Shown here in pieces: positions 1 through 5,094 of a stretch of 5,568 nt of DNA (its first letter is position 1; each line of letters opens with the position of its first letter). The notes below the pieces were generated by a model. The model worked only from the letters and a program-made list of their open reading frames with translations, was not told the origin of the DNA and made no database searches. This DNA comes from Candidatus Altimarinota bacterium (GTDB lineage: Bacteria; Patescibacteriota; Gracilibacteria; UM-FILTER-43-11), in the NCBI GenBank assembly GCA_029934675.1, contig JAOZLT010000102.1:1-5568 (forward strand), read 5' to 3'. A program made the position numbers and the translations under genes.

Positions 1-331
1 CTTTTTCTCTTCCGCCCGAATTTTCCTCACCTTTACTCAAATAAAGATATTCTCCCAAATCTAATTCAGCAGCTATCTTTGCCAAAGTCTCTCCTTTTAC
101 TAAAGCTGAACGCCAATTAGTAAGTTCACCTTCAGGATTTGGATAATTTAAATATAGATTTTCAGTAACAACCAACTCCAGAACAGCATCACCCAAAAAC
201 TCCAACCGTTCGTTGCTCTCCATCTTGCTACTCTTATGTTCATTTAGATAAGAGCGATGAATAAAAGCAACTTTAAGAAAATGCCAATCCTTAAATTTAA
301 ATCCAATCTTTTTTTCTAGTTTTTTATACAT
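1..331 (-). CDS. rnc: Ribonuclease III, N-terminal part (cut by left edge)
   Basis: RNase III cleaves double-stranded RNA and processes rRNA precursors in the cytoplasm. The 110 visible codons cover most of the catalytic RNase III domain. The signature NERLEFLGDAVLE is at residues 40-52 and carries the metal/catalytic acidic residues E41, E44 and D48. It is preceded by AFIHRSYLNE (22-31), matching the usual 'HRSy.NE' segment, and the fragment ends in SGGREK, where family members continue into a second acidic motif. That second acidic pair and the C-terminal dsRNA-binding domain lie outside the window. The start ATG (329-331) is the only sensible one: the upstream frame runs into repeat DNA. 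No Shine-Dalgarno is visible. The gene follows nusB with a 145-bp gap filled by 11-bp repeats ending 2 bp from the start codon. Identification is secure; the regulatory role of the repeats is speculation. Confidence 0.95.
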   Translation of the reverse strand, partial: MYKKLEKKIGFKFKDWHFLKVAFIHRSYLNEHKSSKMESNERLEFLGDAVLELVVTENLYLNYPNPEGELTNWRSALVKGETLAKIAAELDLGEYLYLSKGEENSGGREK

Positions 332-333
332 AT

Positions 334-399
334 TTCGTATTGATTTCGGATCGACTTCGTATTGACTTCGTATTGACTTCGTATCGACTTCGTATCGAC
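334..399 (+). repeat. Tandem array of an 11-bp unit, six copies
   Basis: Six consecutive 11-bp units lie at 334-344, 345-355, 356-366, 367-377, 378-388 and 389-399, with consensus TTCGTATYGAC. The third and fourth are identical, as are the fifth and sixth. Written in the other phase the unit is GACTTCGTATY. The array lies between the nusB stop and the rnc start and ends 2 bp from the rnc ATG. The unit length is close to one DNA helical turn. Confidence 0.9.
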
Positions 400-412
400 C
401 AATTATATAATC

Positions 413-477
413 TATTCGAGGTCATGAGCACTGCTAAGCGGGACGAATCGAAGTCTATTCGAAATCCATCCGATTAT
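413..477 (-). repeat. Opposing copies of the 11-bp unit
   Basis: Read on the minus strand, units of the same family occur at 467-477 (ending TCGGATG), 456-466 (GATTTCGAATA), 445-455 (GACTTCGATTC) and, after a 21-bp interruption, 413-423 (GACCTCGAATA). They face the array at 334-399. Positions 335-360 and 448-473 form an inverted repeat with 21 of 26 positions complementary. The outermost unit touches the nusB stop codon (477-479). Confidence 0.75.
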
Positions 478-899
478 TATTTCTTCTTTATAGTATCATC
501 ATGTGCAACAGAATTCAAAACACCATTAACAAACTTACTACTACTTTCATCTCCATATGTCTTCGCAAGTTCAATTGATTCATTTATAGCCACATTTACT
601 GGGACATCCTTCTCTGGATAAAGCAACTCACATATCCCCAAAGTAAGAATAACCCTCTCAACTGGATTCATCTTCTCAAGAGGCCATTCTGGAGCATGTT
701 TTGTTATTAATTTATCAATTACCTTCTGATTCTTTTTCATCTTCTCAATTAAATTCTCAGCAAACTTAGTATCTTCTATCTTTTCCCCATATTCACTCAA
801 GTTATATTCCAAAATATCCTCCAGACCTCCACTATGCACTAAGTTTTCAAAGAAACTTTGCATTACTATAACGCGCGATAAATGTCTCCAGCTAGCCAT
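477..899 (-). CDS. nusB: Transcription antitermination factor NusB
   Basis: NusB binds boxA RNA together with ribosomal protein S10 and supports antitermination in rRNA transcription. The 140-aa length is normal for the family. The protein is all-helical: an N-terminal RNA-binding segment with R5, R9 and the 'RxxxMQxxFE' pattern (residues 9-18), and the conserved C-terminal half. In that half, APEWPLEKMNPVERVILTLG (69-88) and DVPVNVAINESIELAKTYGD (98-117) are followed by SSKFVNGVLNSV (120-131), a classic NusB end. The charged tail DDTIKKK is nonconserved. The start is the first ATG of the frame; M13 lies inside the conserved helix and is unlikely. No Shine-Dalgarno precedes it, only A/T-rich sequence. 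It sits between rpmF (94-bp gap) and rnc, probably in one transcription unit. High confidence. Confidence 0.95.
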   Translation of the reverse strand: MASWRHLSRVIVMQSFFENLVHSGGLEDILEYNLSEYGEKIEDTKFAENLIEKMKKNQKVIDKLITKHAPEWPLEKMNPVERVILTLGICELLYPEKDVPVNVAINESIELAKTYGDESSSKFVNGVLNSVAHDDTIKKK

Positions 900-918
900 A
901 TTTTTAAAGATTTATAAT

Positions 919-990
919 TTGTGATTCATGATAGGTGAATTATAAAATAGGTAATCTAAAATCATCCATCGCCCATCACAAGTCATGAAT
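919..990. repeat. Two crossing inverted repeats between rpmF and nusB
   Basis: TTGTGAT at 919-925 is complementary to ATCACAA at 975-981. ATTCATGA at 924-931 is complementary to TCATGAAT at 983-990. The two pairings interleave rather than nest, so in RNA they would be mutually exclusive or form a pseudoknot. No T-run follows on either strand, so this does not look like an intrinsic terminator. It fills most of the 94-bp gap between rpmF and nusB. Function unknown. Confidence 0.5.
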
Positions 991-993
991 AAT

Positions 994-1233
994 TTATGCT
1001 TTTACCTTAGTAATCTTATCTACCTGCTTCTCCATATCCAAAACCTTTCTTCCATTATATTCACCACAATTATGACATACAGCATGAGCAAGTTTTGCTT
1101 CTTTGCATTTTGGACAAATAGAGATACTAGCCAGATTAAGTAATCTTTTTTGAGCCTTATTCCGAAAATCCTTATATCTTCGGGAAGATTGTGAATTTGC
1201 CTGTTGTTTCTTAGGTGTAGATCGCTTAGCCAT
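994..1233 (-). CDS. rpmF: Large ribosomal subunit protein bL32
   Basis: bL32 is a small zinc-binding protein of the 50S subunit. The basic N-terminus (MAKRSTPKKQ, then SRRYKDFRNKAQKR at 17-30) is followed by a four-cysteine zinc site: CPKC at 40-43 and CHNC at 53-56, with the typical KLAHAVCHNCGEYNGRKVL (47-65) sequence. All four cysteines are present, so this is the zinc-binding form rather than the Cys-free paralogue. At 79 aa it is longer than the usual 56-60 aa. The excess is a slightly longer basic N-terminus and a C-terminal tail of about 14 residues, ending DKITKVKA. Upstream there is only a weak AAGAG-like purine stretch. It is the first gene of the leftward rpmF-nusB-rnc cluster, a common bacterial neighbourhood for ribosome and rRNA functions. 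Confidence 0.95.
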   Translation of the reverse strand: MAKRSTPKKQQANSQSSRRYKDFRNKAQKRLLNLASISICPKCKEAKLAHAVCHNCGEYNGRKVLDMEKQVDKITKVKA

Positions 1234-1262
1234 GATTCTCTTAGGTTATTTAGCTTGCGTAG

Positions 1263-1289
1263 TTTATACTAAATCGCCCCCATATGCAA
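1263..1289 (-). promoter_or_regulatory. Candidate promoter for rpmF-nusB-rnc
   Basis: On the minus strand TATAAA (1268-1263) resembles a -10 box, and TTGCAT (1289-1284) could be a poor -35 box. The spacer is 15 bp, shorter than ideal. Transcription would start near 1255 and give a leader of about 20 nt before the rpmF ATG. Sequence match only; weak. Confidence 0.3.
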
Positions 1290-1321
1290 ATGTTTTTTAG
1301 TCTCAGCCCCAAAGGGACCAC

Positions 1322-1338
1322 CTCGTAGCAAATACGAG
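1322..1338. repeat. Hairpin, 6-bp stem and 5-nt loop
   Basis: CTCGTA (1322-1327) and TACGAG (1333-1338) are perfect complements around the loop GCAAA. No T-run follows, so it is not a clear terminator. It lies in the divergent region between rpmF and the first pilin-like gene. Confidence 0.5.
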
Positions 1339-1369
1339 TCATAAGTGCTAGAAATCTGCCTTAAAACCT

Positions 1370-1387
1370 GTCTGCCAACAAGCAGGC
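1370..1387. repeat. Hairpin in divergent intergenic region
   Basis: GTCTGC (1370-1375) pairs with GCAGGC (1382-1387) over six positions, one of them G-U, around a 6-nt loop. The overlapping 12-mer CAAGCAGGCTTG (1379-1390) is an almost perfect palindrome, offering an alternative cruciform. No protein-coding potential is seen between 1234 and 1476. Confidence 0.45.
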
Positions 1388-1412
1388 TTGAAACCCACAC
1401 TCACACTATTAC

Positions 1413-1436
1413 TTCGTTATTTCGTGACTTCGTTAC
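1413..1436 (+). repeat. Three tandem 8-bp units (TTCGTKAY)
   Basis: TTCGTTAT, TTCGTGAC and TTCGTTAC follow one another without gaps, just upstream of the candidate promoter of the pilin-like genes. The first 8-mer recurs once at 5428-5435, upstream of the tRNA. The TTCG core resembles the 11-bp repeat family elsewhere in the window, but the period differs. Confidence 0.6.
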
Positions 1437-1453
1437 TTAAATTATGTTAAAAT
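1424..1453 (+). promoter_or_regulatory. Candidate extended -10 promoter for the pilin-like pair
   Basis: TAAAAT at 1448-1453 is a plausible -10 box. The TG at 1445-1446 gives an extended -10 (TGNTAAAAT). GTGACT at 1424-1429, inside the 8-bp repeats, is a weak -35 with an 18-bp spacer. A start near 1460 would leave a leader of under 20 nt before the ATG at 1477, in keeping with the absence of a Shine-Dalgarno. Sequence match only. Confidence 0.4.
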
Positions 1454-1476
1454 ATATATGAAATAAAAATATAATA

Positions 1477-2496
1477 ATGTCAGAAAAAACTAAAAAACCT
1501 CTTAAATTCACTTGGTTAATAATACTATTATGCTCATTTGTTTTCTCATACACGAATATCCCACAAGCTAAAGCTGCAGAATGTGGAAATAACAAAGTCG
1601 AAGCCAATGAACAATGTGATGATGGCAATACAAAGGCAGATGATGGCTGTTCACCAATATGTCAAAAAGAAGGTTCTTTGGGGTCAAGCTGGTCCAAAAA
1701 CCTAGAGAAAAATCTACCAAGTTTTGTAACCCCCTATGGTGCTACTGGTGAAGATATGGCAGCTAGTGTTGTAAGAAGATCAATAAACCTTATAAAATAT
1801 TTAATCGGAGGAGTCGCTTTAATGTTCGGATTAATCTATGCAATGAGTTTTATTTTTGCTCGTGGGAATGAAGAAAGTCTCTCTAAAAGTAAAAAGAATT
1901 TCTTATGGCTATTGGTAGGATTTCTGATAATTATGGTTGCGGAAAATATATCTAATATTTTTAATCCAGAAATCGCAAAATCAGATCAATTAATAAATTT
2001 TCAAGCTGGGCGTGACCAACTCAGGGATATTGCAAATTATCTAAAATGGATATTTGGTTCTGTAATTATGCTTTTAATTACCATAAGCGGAATAAGACTA
2101 GTTACTGCAGGAGGAAACCAGGAAACTATAGACAAAGAAAAAAGGCATCTGATATGGAGCTCTATCGGTATGCTTATCATATTATTAGCTTCAAATCTGG
2201 TAAATGCAATTTATGTAATCAAAAGCCCAGAAGTGATTATTGCCGCCGAATCCACAATAGCAGTTACAGAGCTTGGAGGAATTATACGGCTTTTATTGGT
2301 ATTCTTAGGGCCAATAACAATTCTATTCACAATAGTAGCAGGGTTTATGTATTTAACCGCATTGGATAATGAAGAGCGGGCAAGTAAGGCTAAACGCATG
2401 ATTATTGGTGGTGTTACCGGAATCGTAATAATCTATTCTGCCTATGCACTTGTAGGAACCTTCATGACAGCACAACTAACTCCACCTGGACTATAA
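1477..2496 (+). CDS. Secreted/membrane protein: DUF4215-like Cys module plus three VirB2/TrbC-like pilin repeats
   Basis: 339 aa. A signal peptide covers residues 1-33 (hydrophobic 11-24, then AKA before the likely cleavage at A33/A34). Residues 36-62 form a DUF4215/Myxococcus-type cysteine-rich module with C36, C47, C58 and C62 and the hallmark EQCDDGN...DDGCSPIC. After a linker come three repeats of a two-helix unit: helices about 104-127/141-160, 187-210/225-246 and 266-294/306-329. Each pair is joined by a short hinge such as ARGNEESLSKSKK, TAGGNQETIDKEKR or TALDNEERASKAKR. Positive charge in the hinges predicts cytoplasmic loops and an external N-terminus, the topology of T4SS pilins (VirB2/TrbC, T4SS_pilin). 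Pilins usually have one such unit; three in one chain is odd. The next gene, 11 bp downstream, has the same triple plan, so the two probably act together at the cell surface. Role as pilin, channel or adhesin is not shown. No Shine-Dalgarno precedes the ATG. Confidence 0.8.
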   Translation: MSEKTKKPLKFTWLIILLCSFVFSYTNIPQAKAAECGNNKVEANEQCDDGNTKADDGCSPICQKEGSLGSSWSKNLEKNLPSFVTPYGATGEDMAASVVRRSINLIKYLIGGVALMFGLIYAMSFIFARGNEESLSKSKKNFLWLLVGFLIIMVAENISNIFNPEIAKSDQLINFQAGRDQLRDIANYLKWIFGSVIMLLITISGIRLVTAGGNQETIDKEKRHLIWSSIGMLIILLASNLVNAIYVIKSPEVIIAAESTIAVTELGGIIRLLLVFLGPITILFTIVAGFMYLTALDNEERASKAKRMIIGGVTGIVIIYSAYALVGTFMTAQLTPPGL

Positions 2497-2507
2497 TTCT
2501 ACTAAAA

Positions 2508-3929
2508 ATGAAAAAAATATCTTACAAAATAGGACTATTATTACTTACGTTCACTCTGTTTTGCGGATTTAATACCCCTCACTCATTAGCACAGGAATCT
2601 CTTTTCGACACACTGGATGATATAAAAGAAAAAGTACAAGAAGATCAGAACCGCATAGGTGAAGGAGGAGTAAAAGAAACCGTATCAGTTCAACTTATCG
2701 ACTACTCACGCGACTCTAAATGGGGAGGTCTTTCCGGTGATTTGGTTAAAGCCTTAAAAGATGATAACTATAAATCAATCAACGATGTTAAAGGTAGAAT
2801 CAAAGACAGTTTAATAGATACTCTCCAAAAAAGTAATGATACATCTTTACTACAACAACAAGACGAATCACTTGCTGACTATGACAAAAGAATAGCATCA
2901 TACGCTGATTCCATACTTTACGCTTACAGAGTTAAGTCTTGGGGCAATCTAGACCCAAAAGTAATAACTATTTTAGATGCCTTATCAGGCACGATGCCAA
3001 ATGTAACACCATCCAAAACTGTTGAAGTAGATAATCTTGGCGATCTAGCAAAAGTTGCTGGCTATTCACAAAGTAAGGGAAACGCAAATGATTTAATTAC
3101 ATATCTACAAACAAACGTCACTGGACTTTCTACGGATGACATAAATTCCATTCTTTACGAAGTCCGTTTTTCAGGTGAAAGCCAAATGCAATCCATTGTA
3201 TTAGCCGTAACCAGAGTAATGCGAAATCTGATAGGAGCACTAGCTATACTTTGGATAATAATAAGCGGATTACAATTAATTTTTGCGCACGGAGATGAAA
3301 GCGCTATTACTCAACAAAAAAGAGCTATAACGTACTCTATTATCGGTCTAGCAGTAATTCTGTTATTGGATAAAGGAATCACAATCATATACGGAATTCC
3401 AGGCGCAGAACGAGGACTTGCCACAACAGGAGAAGGAATAAGTACGGAAGTATTGGGTCTTATCTCTTTTGCAAAAGCGGTAATAGGCGCAGCTGCAATA
3501 TTTATGATAATGATTAGTGGCTTTAAAATAATAACCGCTCAAGGTGAAGAAGAAAAACTTACCCAACAGAAAAAATCTATACTTTGGATAATAATCGGTA
3601 TCGTAATAATACTAATAAATCAGGTTATTGTTCAAAACCTTTACATCGACCCAGTTAAAAACCAGTTAGGAGGTAAGGAGGAGGTAATAACACAATCAAA
3701 TGTAATCAATATTATAAATACTCTTGGTACAATTACTCAATTCGTTCTAGGATTTGTTGGAATTATTGCATTCGGTGCACTAATTTACGGCGCAGGTAGT
3801 ATGATTGCCAGCTACGGCAATGATGAAGCAGTAGAAAAAGGAAAGAAGATTATCAAAAATGCAATTATCGGAATTATTGTAATACTGAGTGCATTTGCGA
3901 TTGTTTCTACTTTAATTAAGTTTGGATAG
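2508..3929 (+). CDS. Secreted/membrane protein: large unknown ectodomain plus three VirB2/TrbC-like pilin repeats
   Basis: 473 aa. The signal peptide spans residues 1-28 (KKISYK, hydrophobic 8-19, SLA before Q29). Residues 29-230 form a charged, apparently helical, cysteine-free region that I do not recognise. Three two-helix units follow, with helices about 235-259/272-295, 315-342/357-379 and 405-432/446-469. The charged hinges are AHGDESAITQQKR, AQGEEEKLTQQKK and SYGNDEAVEKGKK. The helix-hinge-helix pattern matches T4SS pilin-type proteins (VirB2/TrbC). Hinges one and two share the TQQK motif, pointing to internal duplication. The third unit, ending IIGIIVILSAFAIVSTLI, resembles the third unit of the preceding protein (GIVIIYSAYALVGTFM). 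The gene lies 11 bp after its neighbour and is surely co-transcribed with it. A role in a surface appendage or secretion channel is inferred; no ATPase or other T4SS component is in the window. No Shine-Dalgarno precedes the start. Confidence 0.78.
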   Translation: MKKISYKIGLLLLTFTLFCGFNTPHSLAQESLFDTLDDIKEKVQEDQNRIGEGGVKETVSVQLIDYSRDSKWGGLSGDLVKALKDDNYKSINDVKGRIKDSLIDTLQKSNDTSLLQQQDESLADYDKRIASYADSILYAYRVKSWGNLDPKVITILDALSGTMPNVTPSKTVEVDNLGDLAKVAGYSQSKGNANDLITYLQTNVTGLSTDDINSILYEVRFSGESQMQSIVLAVTRVMRNLIGALAILWIIISGLQLIFAHGDESAITQQKRAITYSIIGLAVILLLDKGITIIYGIPGAERGLATTGEGISTEVLGLISFAKAVIGAAAIFMIMISGFKIITAQGEEEKLTQQKKSILWIIIGIVIILINQVIVQNLYIDPVKNQLGGKEEVITQSNVINIINTLGTITQFVLGFVGIIAFGALIYGAGSMIASYGNDEAVEKGKKIIKNAIIGIIVILSAFAIVSTLIKFG

Positions 3930-3954
3930 CGCATCCCCCACCTACCTCCTTACC
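3930..3954 (+). other. Pyrimidine-rich 3' UTR with anti-Shine-Dalgarno-like CCTCCTTA
   Basis: The stretch just after the second pilin-like gene is rich in C and T. CCTCCTTACC at 3945-3954 contains the core of the bacterial 16S rRNA 3' tail and is a perfect complement of GGTAAGGAGG at 3672-3681, inside the preceding gene. Pairing would join the 3' UTR to the coding sequence across about 260 nt. Function unknown; may be chance. Confidence 0.4.
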
Positions 3955-3998
3955 GACTTCCAATTGACTTCGAATGGATATCGCATAGATATCGGATT
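3955..3998 (+). repeat. Tandem array of the 11-bp unit, four degenerate copies
   Basis: GACTTCCAATT (3955-3965), GACTTCGAATG (3966-3976), GATATCGCATA (3977-3987) and GATATCGGATT (3988-3998) follow one another without gaps. They share the GANWTCNNATN frame with the array at 334-399. The array lies between the second pilin-like gene and aroC. Confidence 0.8.
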
Positions 3999-4014
3999 AC
4001 CCCAGAACCCAATC

Positions 4015-4047
4015 AATTCGAATTCCATGCGAAGTCTATCCGAGATT
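4015..4047 (-). repeat. Opposing copies of the 11-bp unit upstream of aroC
   Basis: On the minus strand, units lie at 4037-4047 (AATCTCGGATA), 4026-4036 (GACTTCGCATG) and 4015-4025 (GAATTCGAATT). They face the array at 3955-3998. Positions 3966-3990 and 4012-4036 are an inverted repeat with 20 of 25 positions complementary and a 21-nt loop. The hairpin would end 25 bp before the aroC start codon. No T-run follows, so a role as terminator of the pilin-like genes is doubtful. Confidence 0.75.
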
Positions 4048-4072
4048 ATTTCAATTAATTAATAATAAAATT

Positions 4073-5047
4073 ATGTCTGGAAACAGCCTCGGGAACTTAT
4101 TCCGAATAACAACATGGGGTGAATCACATGGTCCAGCTATTGGAGTTGTAATTGACGGATGTCCCACAGGTATTAAGCTGAATGAAAAAGACATTCAAAA
4201 AGAATTAGACCGCAGAAAACCTGGAAAAAAACTTACTACAAAAAGATCTGAAGACGATAAAGTAGAAATCTTATCCGGAGTTTTTGAAGGAAAAACAACT
4301 GGTACTCCAATCAGCCTAATGGTCAGAAACAAGGATCAAAAAAGTAAAGATTATTCAAAAATCAAAAACAAATACCGCCCATCTCACGCAGATTTTACCT
4401 ACGACGCAAAATACGGCATCCGAGACTATCGTGGTGGTGGCAGAGCAAGCGCACGAGAGACTATCGGTCGTGTTGCAGCAGGAGCAATTGCTCAAAAGAT
4501 TATCCCGAAAATCAAAATCACAGCAAAACTCTTAAGCCCTGACAAAAAAACCATCGAAGCTGTTCGCAAAGCTGGTGATTCCGTCGGCGGATTAATAGAA
4601 TGCACCATCAAAAACATACCAGCCGGATTAGGTAGCCCAGTATTCGAAAAACTGGATGCAAAACTAGCTGGAGCAATGCTCAGCATACCCGGCACAAAAG
4701 GATTCGAAATCGGCAGTGGTTTTAAGTGTGTAGAAATGAGAGGTTCAGAACACAACGACGAATTCATCACTAAAAATGGTAAAATCACCACCAAAACCAA
4801 TCATGCCGGAGGTATATTAGGTGGCATCAGCAGTAGTACAAATATCGTATTCCGAGTTGCATTTAAACCAACTGCCTCCATCTCCAAAAAACAACAAACT
4901 ATTGATAAAAAAGGAACTAAAAAATTCATCGAAATCGAAGGCCGTCATGACCCTTGCATCGCACTCCGCGCCATTCCGATAGTGAAAGCTATGGCCACAT
5001 TGGTAATTGCGGATGAATATTTAGTACAGAAAAGTGTAAAAATTTGA
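4073..5047 (+). CDS. aroC: Chorismate synthase (short form)
   Basis: AroC converts 5-enolpyruvylshikimate 3-phosphate to chorismate using reduced FMN, the last step of the shikimate pathway. All three family signatures are present: GESHGPAIGVVIDGCPTG (16-33), GGGRASARETIGRVAAGAIA (121-140) and GRHDPCIALRAIPIVKAM (290-307). The conserved histidines H19 and H105 (in RPSHAD) and the substrate-binding DRRKPG (46-51) are intact, as is NHAGGILGGISS (243-254). At 324 aa it is shorter than the usual 350-390. The gap lies mostly between residues 146 and 160, where about 30 residues found in the E. coli enzyme are absent, and the C-terminus is also trimmed. The reading frame is unbroken and the active-site motifs remain, so it is probably functional. 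No other shikimate gene is in view. The ATG at 4073 is directly followed by the conserved N-terminus (GNLFRITTWGESHG), which fixes the start; no Shine-Dalgarno precedes it. Confidence 0.95.
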   Translation: MSGNSLGNLFRITTWGESHGPAIGVVIDGCPTGIKLNEKDIQKELDRRKPGKKLTTKRSEDDKVEILSGVFEGKTTGTPISLMVRNKDQKSKDYSKIKNKYRPSHADFTYDAKYGIRDYRGGGRASARETIGRVAAGAIAQKIIPKIKITAKLLSPDKKTIEAVRKAGDSVGGLIECTIKNIPAGLGSPVFEKLDAKLAGAMLSIPGTKGFEIGSGFKCVEMRGSEHNDEFITKNGKITTKTNHAGGILGGISSSTNIVFRVAFKPTASISKKQQTIDKKGTKKFIEIEGRHDPCIALRAIPIVKAMATLVIADEYLVQKSVKI

Positions 5048-5082
5048 AAAAACCCGATAACATTGCATAAATTTTTTCAAAT
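5042..5082. repeat. Perfect 11-bp A/T-rich inverted repeat at the aroC end
   Basis: ATTTGAAAAAA (5042-5052) and TTTTTTCAAAT (5072-5082) are exact complements around a 19-nt loop. The left arm overlaps the aroC TGA stop. The stem has one G-C pair, so it would be a weak terminator at best, although the T6 run in the right arm could help release. It separates aroC from the next gene. Confidence 0.45.
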
Positions 5083-5094
5083 ATATTCCAAAAT

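Noticed and set aside
334..477. Possible CRISPR array
   Set aside because: The repeat unit is 11 bp with no spacers between units, and the two orientations face each other; this is tandem/inverted satellite-like DNA.
340..621. Open reading frame on the plus strand across the repeats and nusB
   Set aside because: It reads repeat DNA and then the antisense of a clear nusB gene, and shows no domain.
1300..1320. T-box-like sequence AAAGGGACCACC in the divergent region
   Set aside because: The T-box core (AGGGTGGNACCGCG) is not matched, no specifier loop or terminator is seen, and no aminoacyl-tRNA synthetase or amino-acid gene follows.
1470..1475. TATAAT immediately before the first pilin-like ATG as a -10 box
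   Set aside because: A start site would fall inside the coding region; the box at 1448-1453 fits better.
2046..2369. Plus-strand frame inside the first pilin-like gene
   Set aside because: Out-of-frame shadow of a convincing membrane protein; composition is not protein-like.
3955..4050. Intrinsic terminator after the pilin-like genes
   Set aside because: The hairpin is long and imperfect and no T-run follows it; the sequence family match with the rnc locus explains it better.
4492..4800. Minus-strand frame opposite aroC
   Set aside because: Antisense of a gene whose family motifs are intact throughout.
5045..5047. TGA read as glycine (code 25, as in Gracilibacteria/Absconditabacteria)
   Set aside because: AroC is complete at this TGA, no in-frame TGA interrupts a conserved protein in the window, and read-through would give no sensible extension.
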